Positions 5,914 to 13,167 of a stretch of 15,272 nt of DNA are shown piece by piece; positions within the stretch are counted from its first letter, which is position 1, and every line of letters starts with the position of its first letter. This DNA is from an uncultured Bacilli bacterium (lineage in GTDB: Bacteria > Bacillota_I > Bacilli_A > RF39 > UBA660). The notes below the pieces were generated by a model. The model ran no database searches, was not told where the DNA came from, and saw nothing but the letters and a program-made list of their open reading frames with translations. A program made the position numbers and the translations under genes. The stretch lies in NCBI GenBank assembly GCA_947598425.1, contig CANQFH010000016.1:1-15272 (forward strand), given 5' to 3'.

Positions 5914-6627
5914 ATGAAAAAGTTGTTAAAAATATTTATAATCCTTTTTATTAGTATTTTCTTATTTAAAGAAAATGTTTATGCTGCTGAATGGATTGGA
6001 GAATGCCATTATAAAGTGTCATTTGTACTTGGATCTATGACTGCTGATCTTTACTTTAACAGAGAAACATTTGAATTAAATAGTGATATAATGAGTGGTA
6101 CTTATATAACAGATATCGAATTAGATACTTTACTTAATTATTATGATTCTACTGGAAAGTGTGTCCCATTCTTATATTACGATGCAAATATTAGTACATT
6201 TAAAACGGAAAAATATTCAGGATGGTGGAATCCAACTTTAGAAGAATATAAACTTGAATTAGTTGATGCTACATATAATCATGGTCCTGGAGGAGATCCA
6301 AGTCAAATACCTGATCCGGAAATACCTAGTTATGATAATTGTGAATCCTTATTTGGAGATCCTAAATCTGAAGGAACACCAGCATTTTATATGACTGTAG
6401 CTTTTCGAGTTGTAAGGTATGCTGCTATTATTATTTTAGTTCTTATGAGTGTACTCGATTTTGTAAGTGCTACTGCAGCAAGTGATAATGATGCTTTAAA
6501 AAAAGCCACTAATAAATTAATAAAAAGAGCAATCTTGTGTGTAATAATTTTTGTTTTACCTACGATAATTGCTTTCGTATTAACTTATTTAAATGATCGA
6601 GCAGTAGATATGTGTATAGGTAGGTGA
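5914..6627 (+). CDS. VirB2-like paralogue with signal peptide (third copy)
   Basis: A 237-residue protein from ATG 5914 (MKKLLKIF). ATG 5893 is in frame and would add seven residues, MIERVVD, which fit a signal peptide less well; neither start has a strong ribosome site. Signal peptide about 1-25 (ending VYA-AEW). A 120-residue exposed region with several cysteines ends in a Pro-rich segment (GDPSQIPDPEIPSYDNC). The diverged VirB2-like hairpin follows: a helix, SVLDFVSATAASDNDALKKATNKLIKR, a second helix, and a final Cys in DMCIGR. The Cys before the first helix and the one after the second are kept as in the other two copies. The TGA stop overlaps the ribosome site of the next gene, implying coupling. 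Confidence 0.75.
   Translation: MKKLLKIFIILFISIFLFKENVYAAEWIGECHYKVSFVLGSMTADLYFNRETFELNSDIMSGTYITDIELDTLLNYYDSTGKCVPFLYYDANISTFKTEKYSGWWNPTLEEYKLELVDATYNHGPGGDPSQIPDPEIPSYDNCESLFGDPKSEGTPAFYMTVAFRVVRYAAIIILVLMSVLDFVSATAASDNDALKKATNKLIKRAILCVIIFVLPTIIAFVLTYLNDRAVDMCIGR
6622..6627 (+). promoter_or_regulatory. Ribosome binding site deciding the start at 6633
   Basis: AGGTGA lies 5 nt before ATG 6633 and includes the TGA stop of the upstream gene. The in-frame GTG at 6624 falls inside this site and has no good ribosome site of its own. Confidence 0.65.
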
Positions 6628-6632
6628 TTATT

Positions 6633-8810
6633 ATGTTGATGTTAGGTTGGATTAACGAAGGAATTCAAGGTGCATTTTTATGGTTAATTACGCCAGTATA
6701 TAAATTGGCGGCATTTGCATTTAAAATTTTCTTAATCTTAGCAACTGGAAAATTAGTAAGTGCTGATTCTTATAAAAAAATTATTGAAAACTTTTATGTT
6801 GTCATTGGAGTAATTTTACTCTTTGTTTTAGCATTTTCATTTTTAAGAGCAATGGTTAATCCTGAAGATTCGAAACAAGGAACTTCAATGGTTAAAAAGG
6901 TTATTTTAAATTTAATTACTTCCAGTGTTTTAATGGCTTTATTACCTAGCATTTTTGCCTTTGCCTTTGATTTTCAAGATTCGATTGTTTTAACAAATAC
7001 AATTGGTAAATTCTTTGGATATGGTAATCAAAATGATTCATCAAATCCTCAAGGAAATATTGAAGCCATTGAGCAAGGTGCAAATCAAATAGTAAATGGA
7101 ATTTATACGGCATTCTTTAATGTTAGTGAAGAAGAGTGTAGTAGTATTATAAATTCTGATGATAGTAGTGCCTCTAGTGAAATGGAAAAATTTACTTATT
7201 GTCAGGAACAGATTGAATCTGATGGTGAGGCCACAATTGGTGGAGTATCTGCTTCCTATAGTTTAGCTGAAGTTATCGAAGAGGTAGATAGAAATGCCAC
7301 TTTTAGTAATTATGCTGCTTTTGCGGGTAACATAGATGATAATGAGATTGATTTTAACGGCTTTATATCTTTAATTGGTGGTTTAGCTTTATTATATGTA
7401 GCCGTTTCTTATTGCTTTGATATGGCTTTACGTTTAGTTAAATTAGTTTTCTATCAAATAATAGCACCACTTCCTATCTTTATGAGAGTTATACCTGAAG
7501 GCAAACTTAGTGGTATGTTTAATTCTTGGATGAAAGTAACATTAACATGTTATTTAGAAGTTTATATCAGAATTGTTACTTTCTATTTTGTAGTATATTT
7601 ATGTAAAGCAATGATGGCTTCAAGTTTCTTAACAAGAGATGTATTTCAATATGGTTTCTTTACGGGATTATTTACTAATGCATTCGTACTAATGGGCGTA
7701 ATAACATTTATGAGACAAGCTCCGAAGTTATTTGCTGAAGTTACCGGTATTGATTCTGGTAAAATGAAGTTAGGAATTAGAGATAAACTTGCTGCTGGTG
7801 GAGCATTTGCTGCCGGATCTATCGCTGGAGCTGGATTTACAGCCCTTGCTAATAATGGCGTGAGAGCATTCAGAAATGTTCGAGATATAAGAAAAAATGG
7901 TGGTGGTGCTAAAGAAATAGCTAAAGCTACTGGAACTGGAATCTTAAGTACATTTGCTGGTGGTGCCTCTGGTGCTTTTAGAGGTGGTAGAGCTGGAATT
8001 AATGCTAAAAGTGTTGCCGATATGAAAAAAGGAGCTTCTACTGGAGCTAAGGGAGCCATTGATGCTCGAAATACCAGAGCTAAATATAGAGCAAAACACG
8101 GTGGTACTGTATCTGGAGTTATTGAAGGTCATATTCAAGATAAAGTATATGATCTTAAAAGCTGGGCTGGTATTAATAATGTTGATTCCTTAATTGCTGA
8201 AGATAAATTAATTGATCAAATATCTAATCAAAGAAAAGCTATTGATGATGAAGCTAAAGCTACTTTATTAGGAGATGTTAATAAAGCTGGGAAGAATATT
8301 AAATATGGCTTAGCTCAAGATTATGAAACTATTTCATGGACAGATTCTGAAAAAAATGTACATAGTGGAACATATAAATTTAATACTCAAACTCTTCGTG
8401 ATTTACAACAAGAATTAACTGCAGCACAAAATAGTGGTGATCAAAAGAGAATTAAAGAAGCTCAAGGTATGTATGATGCTTACTTAGATGCCTTTAAGAA
8501 TAAACTTGTTGATCAATCATTAAAAGGTATTACTAATTGGGATAAACTAGAATCTAGTGATAAAGCCGATTTGGCAAAAGTAAGACAATTATCAGATACT
8601 TATCGTGAAACTTTAGCTCGAAATATGCATTTACCATATGTTGCTAGTTTAAATGGTATAAGTGATGTTTTAGATAAAAAGAAAGATTTAGATGTAGATC
8701 ATGCATCTATGAAAGATATCAAAGATGTATTAAAAATTCAAAAAACTCAAAACGAGCGTTTAATTAATGAATTTAGACAAAAAGAAGCTGAAAGAAAAGA
8801 AAGTAAATAA
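6633..8810 (+). CDS. VirB6/TrbL-like polytopic T4SS channel protein
   Basis: A 725-residue membrane protein. It has helices near 10-37, 50-72 and 86-110, an exposed acidic region with Cys residues (SEEECSS, TYCQEQ), then a block of helices around FISLIGGLALLYVAVSYCF and RLVKLVFYQIIAPLPIFMRV (A278-P279). The R-x(6-8)-APLPI pattern after a helix is characteristic of VirB6/TrbL-type inner-membrane channel subunits and of the Mbov_0396-type ICE membrane proteins. After the last helix (about 345-365) comes a Gly/Ala-rich stretch and a charged, mostly helical soluble tail of over 300 residues, likely cytoplasmic. The tail could be a substrate or VirB4 docking region. It sits between the pilin-like genes and VirB3/VirB4 homologues, as expected in a T4SS core. 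Confidence 0.82.
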   Translation: MLMLGWINEGIQGAFLWLITPVYKLAAFAFKIFLILATGKLVSADSYKKIIENFYVVIGVILLFVLAFSFLRAMVNPEDSKQGTSMVKKVILNLITSSVLMALLPSIFAFAFDFQDSIVLTNTIGKFFGYGNQNDSSNPQGNIEAIEQGANQIVNGIYTAFFNVSEEECSSIINSDDSSASSEMEKFTYCQEQIESDGEATIGGVSASYSLAEVIEEVDRNATFSNYAAFAGNIDDNEIDFNGFISLIGGLALLYVAVSYCFDMALRLVKLVFYQIIAPLPIFMRVIPEGKLSGMFNSWMKVTLTCYLEVYIRIVTFYFVVYLCKAMMASSFLTRDVFQYGFFTGLFTNAFVLMGVITFMRQAPKLFAEVTGIDSGKMKLGIRDKLAAGGAFAAGSIAGAGFTALANNGVRAFRNVRDIRKNGGGAKEIAKATGTGILSTFAGGASGAFRGGRAGINAKSVADMKKGASTGAKGAIDARNTRAKYRAKHGGTVSGVIEGHIQDKVYDLKSWAGINNVDSLIAEDKLIDQISNQRKAIDDEAKATLLGDVNKAGKNIKYGLAQDYETISWTDSEKNVHSGTYKFNTQTLRDLQQELTAAQNSGDQKRIKEAQGMYDAYLDAFKNKLVDQSLKGITNWDKLESSDKADLAKVRQLSDTYRETLARNMHLPYVASLNGISDVLDKKKDLDVDHASMKDIKDVLKIQKTQNERLINEFRQKEAERKESK

Positions 8811-8829
8811 TTAAAGGAGGAATAAAAAG

Positions 8830-9156
8830 GTGAATAATTATTTAATACCTGCAAATGCTAAAAAGTCACAATTAATATTAGGATTTTTTACCCCAAAAGA
8901 TTTAATGATATTTGTATCTGGGTGTGTTTGGACATTTTTAATGTTATTAATAATACCTAATCCTAATTTAACAATATTAATTATAATATTTTTACCAGCT
9001 TTAATTGCAGCATTCTTAGTTATGCCAGTGCCTCATTATCATAATGTCTTGCAATTAATTACTAATATATATAATTTTTATACTAATAGAAGACAATATT
9101 ATTGGAAAGGTTGGTGTATATATGAAAGATTCAACTCAAACGATAAAAGGTTCTAA
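8830..9156 (+). CDS. PrgI/VirB3/TcpE-like T4SS membrane protein
   Basis: A 108-residue protein starting with GTG 8830 behind a perfect AAAGGAGG (8813-8820, spacing 9). Two membrane helices (about 24-42 and 48-65) are separated by a short NPN turn. The C-terminal segment ends TNRRQYYWKGW, the aromatic/basic motif typical of PrgI family proteins of Gram-positive conjugation systems, which correspond to VirB3. The gene overlaps the next by 35 nt, so the two are translationally linked. PrgI/VirB3 proteins recruit or hold VirB4 at the membrane, which suits the location. Confidence 0.82.
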   Translation: MNNYLIPANAKKSQLILGFFTPKDLMIFVSGCVWTFLMLLIIPNPNLTILIIIFLPALIAAFLVMPVPHYHNVLQLITNIYNFYTNRRQYYWKGWCIYERFNSNDKRF

Positions 9157-9685
9157 ATATACAGATAGTTGGCTTCCTATAAGACAAATAGTAAATGGCA
9201 TGATTCAATTAGAAAGTGGTTATTATGTAACTGGAGTAAAAGTATATCCTAAAAATATCTTTATAATGGATCAAGCTAGTCAAAATAATATGGTATATAA
9301 TTTAAGAAATTTTTATAATACTATAGATTATGAATTTTGGTTAATAATAGCAGATAGACCAGTAGATATTAATTTATATTTAGCGGGATTACAAAAATTA
9401 TATAATGATACCACTAATAATGATGTTAGAAAAATTATATTACAAGATATTAATAAAGCTAATAGATTTATGGGATTAGAATATAATGTAGTTGATACTG
9501 AATACTATATAATATTCCAAGAAAAGAAGTTAGAAATATTACAAAAGAAATTACATAATTTAATAAGTGGTCTTGCTAATTGTGGATTACAATCTAGTCA
9601 AACTAGTAATAATGATTTAAGAATTATTTTAGATAATTTATTAAACGGTGGAGAGGCCATTAATTTTGGAACGGTGATGAGTTAA
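9122..9685 (+). CDS. TrsD/TraD-like conjugation protein, resembles a VirB4 N-terminal piece
   Basis: A 187-residue soluble protein. It shows DSWLPIRQIVNGMIQLESG, a strand VTGVKVYPKNIFIM, then NLRNFYNTIDYEFWLIIADRPVDI, which resembles the region of VirB4/CagE N-terminal domains where a length of sequence reads like FLN-x-L-x-FPIQ-x(5)-DI. No P-loop is present. In staphylococcal conjugative plasmids the order TrsC (PrgI-like), TrsD, TrsE (VirB4) is known, and this gene holds the TrsD position. It ends TAATG, sharing one base with the next ATG, so stoichiometric coupling with VirB4 is likely. Whether it is a split VirB4 N-terminus or a separate partner cannot be settled here. Confidence 0.75.
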   Translation: MKDSTQTIKGSKYTDSWLPIRQIVNGMIQLESGYYVTGVKVYPKNIFIMDQASQNNMVYNLRNFYNTIDYEFWLIIADRPVDINLYLAGLQKLYNDTTNNDVRKIILQDINKANRFMGLEYNVVDTEYYIIFQEKKLEILQKKLHNLISGLANCGLQSSQTSNNDLRIILDNLLNGGEAINFGTVMS

Positions 9686-11469
9686 TGAATAATAAGAATG
9701 AAATTGCTCCAAAAGGAATGGAGTTTAAACCAACTGAATTTGTAATTGGAGGAAAATATTCAACTATTATCTCTATAGTTAGTTTTCCTAAAAATATTTA
9801 TGTTGGTTATTTATCAGATATTACTAATATATCTGGAGTTAAAGTAGTAATTAAACATATACCAATACAATTTAATGTCTTACAAAGAATGATTAATAAA
9901 GAAGTAGCAGATTTAAAAACTAGATATCAATCTGAAAAAGATCAAACAATGCAAGAGAAAATTCGTCAAGATTATGAATCTTTAGAACAATTTGTATCTA
10001 TGTTAGCAGCTACTGATGCTCGTATATTTGATTTTCAAATGCATTTAATGGTTACTGCTGATAGTAAAGAAGAATTAGATATTAAGAAAATGGAAGTTAA
10101 AAGTTACTTAAATGCTTTAGGTATGGGTGGGGTAGCTTTAATGTTTGAACAAGAAAAAGTATTAAAAAGTATTGTTCCAATATTCCCTAAACAAGATATT
10201 GAAAATAGAATTGGTACTCCAATACCTTCAGTTACTATAGCTGCTATGTATCCATATGTATTTGATAGTATTAAAGATCCTGGTTTATCTTGTTTATTAG
10301 GTATAGATTTTTCTGGTGGTGTTGTTTTATTTAATCAATTCTTATATCAAATAAGAAATGAAAATAGTCGTAATAATGCTAACATTATTTTATTAGGTAC
10401 ATCTGGAAGTGGTAAATCAACTGCAGCTAAATTATTACTTAGAACTCATATTAGAAATGGTTGTAAAATAGTAGCTATCGATCCTGAAGGAGAATTAGAA
10501 GACATGGCTAGATCTTTAGGAGGAGACTTCTTAGATTTAGGTAAGGGTGGCGACTTTGGTATGATTAATCCTTTAGAGATAGTTGTGGATGTTGATGAAG
10601 AAGAAATAAACCAAGGTTTAGGATATACTGTTTTAACAAGAACATTACAACAATTAAAGGCTTTTATGAAATATTATAATCCTTCAATTGAAGAAGATGT
10701 TTTAGCTTTATTTAGTGAAGTAGTTCAAGATACTTATAAGAGATTTAGAATAGATTATAATACTGATTTTACCCAACTTCGTAGTGAAAATTATCCAACT
10801 TTTGCTGATGTCTATGCCACTATTCAAGGAAGGTTATTATCAATGGTTGATGCTACTAGAGAAAGAGATATAATGGAAAGATTAGAATTAAGAATTAGAC
10901 CATTAGTTAAAGAATTAAAATATTATTTCTCTGGACATACTACTATTAAGATTAATAGTGATTTTATAGTATTTAATATTAAGGAATTAATGAATAGTGA
11001 TGAAAATATTAAAAATGCTTTATTCTTTAATATCTTAAAATATGCTTGGGGCTTATGTTTAGAAAAAGATATTAATACCATTATGATGGTAGATGAAGCC
11101 CATGTATTATTACAATCTCATAATGAATTAGGAGCGGAATTCTTAGCTCAAATTCAAAGAAGAAGTCGAAAATATAATACAGGTACTATTATTATTACTC
11201 AACAACCGACTGACTTTGCTGCTCCTAGTATTATTCAACATGGTAAAGCAATATTTGATAATGCTGCTTATTATTTAATAATGAGTTTAAGAAAACAAGC
11301 AGTTGATGATTTAGCTCAATTAATTGATTTAAATGAAAGTGAAAAAGAAGGTATTAAGTTCTATCCTCAAGGTCAAGGCTTATTCGTATGTGGTAATAGA
11401 AGAATGAGAATTGAAGTTATTGCTACTCAAGAAGAATTAGATTCTTTTGGTACTGGTGGAGGTTATTAA
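9685..11469 (+). CDS. VirB4-family T4SS ATPase
   Basis: A 594-residue ATPase that powers assembly and substrate movement in type IV secretion systems. The N-terminal 220 residues are the VirB4/TrsE-type domain (FVIGGKYSTIISIVSFPKNI; KHIP). The motor domain has Walker A GTSGSGKST (238-246), Walker B IMMVDEAHVLL with D470-E471, an arginine-rich helix (IQRRSRKYNTG) and the family motif TIIITQQPTDF (501-511). All key residues are present, so it should be active. It is the only complete motor ATPase in the window. The gene is the last of the operon; its stop codon overlaps the terminator. Strongest family call in this window. Confidence 0.93.
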   Translation: MNNKNEIAPKGMEFKPTEFVIGGKYSTIISIVSFPKNIYVGYLSDITNISGVKVVIKHIPIQFNVLQRMINKEVADLKTRYQSEKDQTMQEKIRQDYESLEQFVSMLAATDARIFDFQMHLMVTADSKEELDIKKMEVKSYLNALGMGGVALMFEQEKVLKSIVPIFPKQDIENRIGTPIPSVTIAAMYPYVFDSIKDPGLSCLLGIDFSGGVVLFNQFLYQIRNENSRNNANIILLGTSGSGKSTAAKLLLRTHIRNGCKIVAIDPEGELEDMARSLGGDFLDLGKGGDFGMINPLEIVVDVDEEEINQGLGYTVLTRTLQQLKAFMKYYNPSIEEDVLALFSEVVQDTYKRFRIDYNTDFTQLRSENYPTFADVYATIQGRLLSMVDATRERDIMERLELRIRPLVKELKYYFSGHTTIKINSDFIVFNIKELMNSDENIKNALFFNILKYAWGLCLEKDINTIMMVDEAHVLLQSHNELGAEFLAQIQRRSRKYNTGTIIITQQPTDFAAPSIIQHGKAIFDNAAYYLIMSLRKQAVDDLAQLIDLNESEKEGIKFYPQGQGLFVCGNRRMRIEVIATQEELDSFGTGGGY

Positions 11470-11494
11470 ATGATGTTATAAGCATCATTTTTTT
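11468..11494 (+). terminator. Terminator of the T4SS operon, overlapping the VirB4 stop
   Basis: Stem AAATGATG (11468-11475) with CATCATTT (11483-11490), loop TTATAAG, then a T-run. The first two bases of the stem are the last two of the TAA stop. This marks the end of the secretion operon. Confidence 0.8.
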
Positions 11495-11529
11495 ATGCAA
11501 CAAATTGGTGCTTTCATTTTATATTTATA

Positions 11530-11540
11530 TATGATATATT
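11530..11540 (+). promoter_or_regulatory. Probable promoter of the XRE regulator
   Basis: TATATGATATATT (11528-11540) offers -10 candidates TATGAT (11530-11535) or an extended -10 TGA-TATATT (11532-11540). No good -35 is found at standard spacing (TTGGTG at 11505-11510 is 19 nt from TATGAT). The same 13-mer recurs upstream of the next gene. Confidence 0.45.
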
Positions 11541-11566
11541 TTTAAGTTAGAAGTGGGGAATTAGTT

Positions 11567-12316
11567 ATGGATGAAAAAATAGGAATTTTTATAAGACAAC
11601 TAAGGGAAGATAATCATATAACTCAGCAAGAATTAGCAAATAAATTAAATATAAGTAGACAAGTAATATCAAAATGGGAAAATAGTATAAGCACTCCCGA
11701 TGCTGATAATATAAAAAGATTAGCAAATATATTTAATGTATCAGTGAGTGAAATAATTTTAGGAGAATACTCTAAAAAGATAAATGAAGATAAGAAAGAA
11801 GAAAGCATTTTATCTATTTATGATATTTTAAAAAAAGAAAAAAAGATAACTAAAATATTAATTGGAATTATTTTTATTATCGTAATATTTTCTTTATTTG
11901 TTAGTTATTTTTTTTCTTTTTATAAAAGCCTAAAAATATATATAATAAATGGTGATAGTGAAAATGTTAGTGTAAGAGATGGATTATTTGTAAAAACCAG
12001 AGAAAAAATTTATTTACAGATTGGAAATATAAAAATAGATGGAGATAAAAAAATAAAGAAAATAACTTTATATTACAAAGATAAAAATAATGAAGATAAA
12101 TTAATAATATATACAACTTCTAATAATTTATTAGTAAGGGATATTAATGGTTATAATGAATATTTTGATTTTAAAAATATGGATTATTATTTAAATAATA
12201 TGTATTTAGATGTAGAATTTGAAGATGTAAAAGAAACATTAAAAATAAATTTTAAAGAAGATTATATTAATGATAGTTTTTTTGTAAGAAAAAATTCTAA
12301 TACGATTTTTCCATAA
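11567..12316 (+). CDS. Membrane-anchored XRE-family transcription regulator
   Basis: A 249-residue protein. Residues 5-60 form an XRE/Cro-type helix-turn-helix: IRQLREDNHITQQELANKL, then NISRQVISKWENSIS as the recognition helix with the typical SxxxISKWE pattern, and LANIFNVSVSEIILGE. A linker leads to one membrane helix (about 98-120) and a C-terminal domain of about 125 residues, presumably outside, of alternating short strands and rich in Lys, Asp and Asn. Such one-piece regulators may sense an external or envelope signal. It starts a new unit after the VirB4 terminator. The targets are unknown; its own promoter and that of the following gene share a 13-mer. Confidence 0.85.
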   Translation: MDEKIGIFIRQLREDNHITQQELANKLNISRQVISKWENSISTPDADNIKRLANIFNVSVSEIILGEYSKKINEDKKEESILSIYDILKKEKKITKILIGIIFIIVIFSLFVSYFFSFYKSLKIYIINGDSENVSVRDGLFVKTREKIYLQIGNIKIDGDKKIKKITLYYKDKNNEDKLIIYTTSNNLLVRDINGYNEYFDFKNMDYYLNNMYLDVEFEDVKETLKINFKEDYINDSFFVRKNSNTIFP

Positions 12317-12367
12317 AATAAATTTAATAACATTAAAAAATATTAATAAAACTTATATAAAAGATAA

Positions 12368-12396
12368 TTGATAATATTTAAAATATTTTATATGAT
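12368..12396 (+). promoter_or_regulatory. Promoter of the 12450 gene
   Basis: -35 TTGATA (12368-12373), 17-nt spacer, -10 TATGAT (12391-12396), inside the 13-mer TATATGATATATT (12389-12401) also found before the XRE regulator. The surrounding 12317-12449 gap is nearly all A and T, so chance matches are possible. Confidence 0.5.
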
Positions 12397-12449
12397 ATAT
12401 TATAGAAAATTTATTTAAATAATTTATAGATGAGAAAGAAGTGATATAA

Positions 12450-13010
12450 ATGAAATATCTTAAAGTAATAGGAATAATATTTATTATTATATTAATTAGT
12501 ATTATTTTCTATTTTATAGTTAATAAAAAAGAAGTAGATGAATATCAAAATTATCAAAAATATAGTTATGGAGATATAACTATGAAGAGTTATATAGCAT
12601 ATCAAGATTATATATTAGCAGATATAACTAAAGAAAATGCTGAAGGTTCTACTCAAGGGTTATTTTATAAAATAAATAATAAAGATTATATATTAGTTAT
12701 AGATGACATTATATTATGTAATTCAGATTGTAAAGGTATGTATAACAATAATTATGTTTATTTTTATAAAGATAAATTATATATATTAGGTAATATATTA
12801 GAAAGTTATATATTAGATGGTAAAGACAGTGTTATTAATAATCAAAAGTTTAATATACCCAAGACTAATAATCCATTAGAGTATATATATTTTAATAAAA
12901 TAAATAAAATAGAAGATAATTATATATATTTAGATAGTAGAATAGAAAATGTTGATAAAAATATTAATGTTAAATGTAATATAGATAATTATAATTGTGA
13001 AATATATTAA
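12450..13010 (+). CDS. Single-pass membrane protein, family not recognised
   Basis: A 186-residue protein with a GAAGTGAT ribosome site. One N-terminal membrane helix (about 5-25) is followed by an exposed domain rich in Tyr, Asn, Asp and Ile, with many short strand-like stretches. Cysteines fall at about 91 and 95 (LCNSDCKG) and in CNIDNYNC near the C-terminus, so disulfides are plausible. Isoleucine is encoded mostly by ATA and the gene is even more AT-rich than the T4SS genes, hinting at a different history. It lies directly after the membrane-bound XRE regulator and may be its target or partner; that is inference only. Confidence 0.72.
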   Translation: MKYLKVIGIIFIIILISIIFYFIVNKKEVDEYQNYQKYSYGDITMKSYIAYQDYILADITKENAEGSTQGLFYKINNKDYILVIDDIILCNSDCKGMYNNNYVYFYKDKLYILGNILESYILDGKDSVINNQKFNIPKTNNPLEYIYFNKINKIEDNYIYLDSRIENVDKNINVKCNIDNYNCEIY

Positions 13011-13027
13011 TTTTTAAATAACTATAA

Positions 13028-13080
13028 TGCAACAATTTATTGCAATTATGAATGCAATAGATTATTGCTTTATTTTTTTT
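13028..13080 (+). terminator. Terminator with overlapping alternative hairpins
   Basis: The terminator proper is GCAATA-GAT-TATTGC (13054-13068) followed by a T-rich run to 13080. Just upstream, TATTGCA (13038-13044) can instead pair with TGCAATA (13053-13059), which would disrupt the terminator, and TGCAA (13028-13032) can pair with TTGCA (13040-13044). The mutually exclusive pairings resemble an attenuator, although the position is after a gene. Confidence 0.6.
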
Positions 13081-13092
13081 AAAAATAAACAT

Positions 13093-13098
13093 TATAAT
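13093..13098 (+). promoter_or_regulatory. Probable -10 of the 13168 gene
   Basis: TATAAT at 13093-13098, with no convincing -35 at 17 nt (TTATTT). A start near 13105 would coincide with the perfect palindrome GTAATTTATAAATTAC (13105-13120). Confidence 0.45.
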
Positions 13099-13104
13099 AA
13101 AAGT

Positions 13105-13141
13105 GTAATTTATAAATTACGAAAATTCGATTTGTTAACAA
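13105..13141 (+). repeat. Two palindromes in the leader of the 13168 gene, possible operators
   Basis: GTAATTTATAAATTAC (13105-13120) is a perfect 16-bp palindrome. TTGTTAACAA (13132-13141) is a perfect 10-bp palindrome within the near-palindrome GATTTGTTAACAATC. They lie between the -10 and the ribosome site. Dimeric regulator binding is an inference. Confidence 0.5.
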
Positions 13142-13167
13142 TCTAATTAAAAGAAAGAAGGAGTATT

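Noticed and set aside
6600..6640. Mollicute genetic code with TGA as tryptophan
   Set aside because: TGA at 6625-6627 acts as a stop between two well-defined genes, and tryptophan in the window is TGG.
7646..8138. Two minus-strand open frames opposite the VirB6-like gene
   Set aside because: Low-complexity Ala/Pro- and Ser-rich products that mirror the Gly/Ala-rich coding sequence; no ribosome sites.
11623..11808. Minus-strand open frame opposite the HTH region
   Set aside because: Overlaps the convincing helix-turn-helix coding sequence and has no ribosome site.
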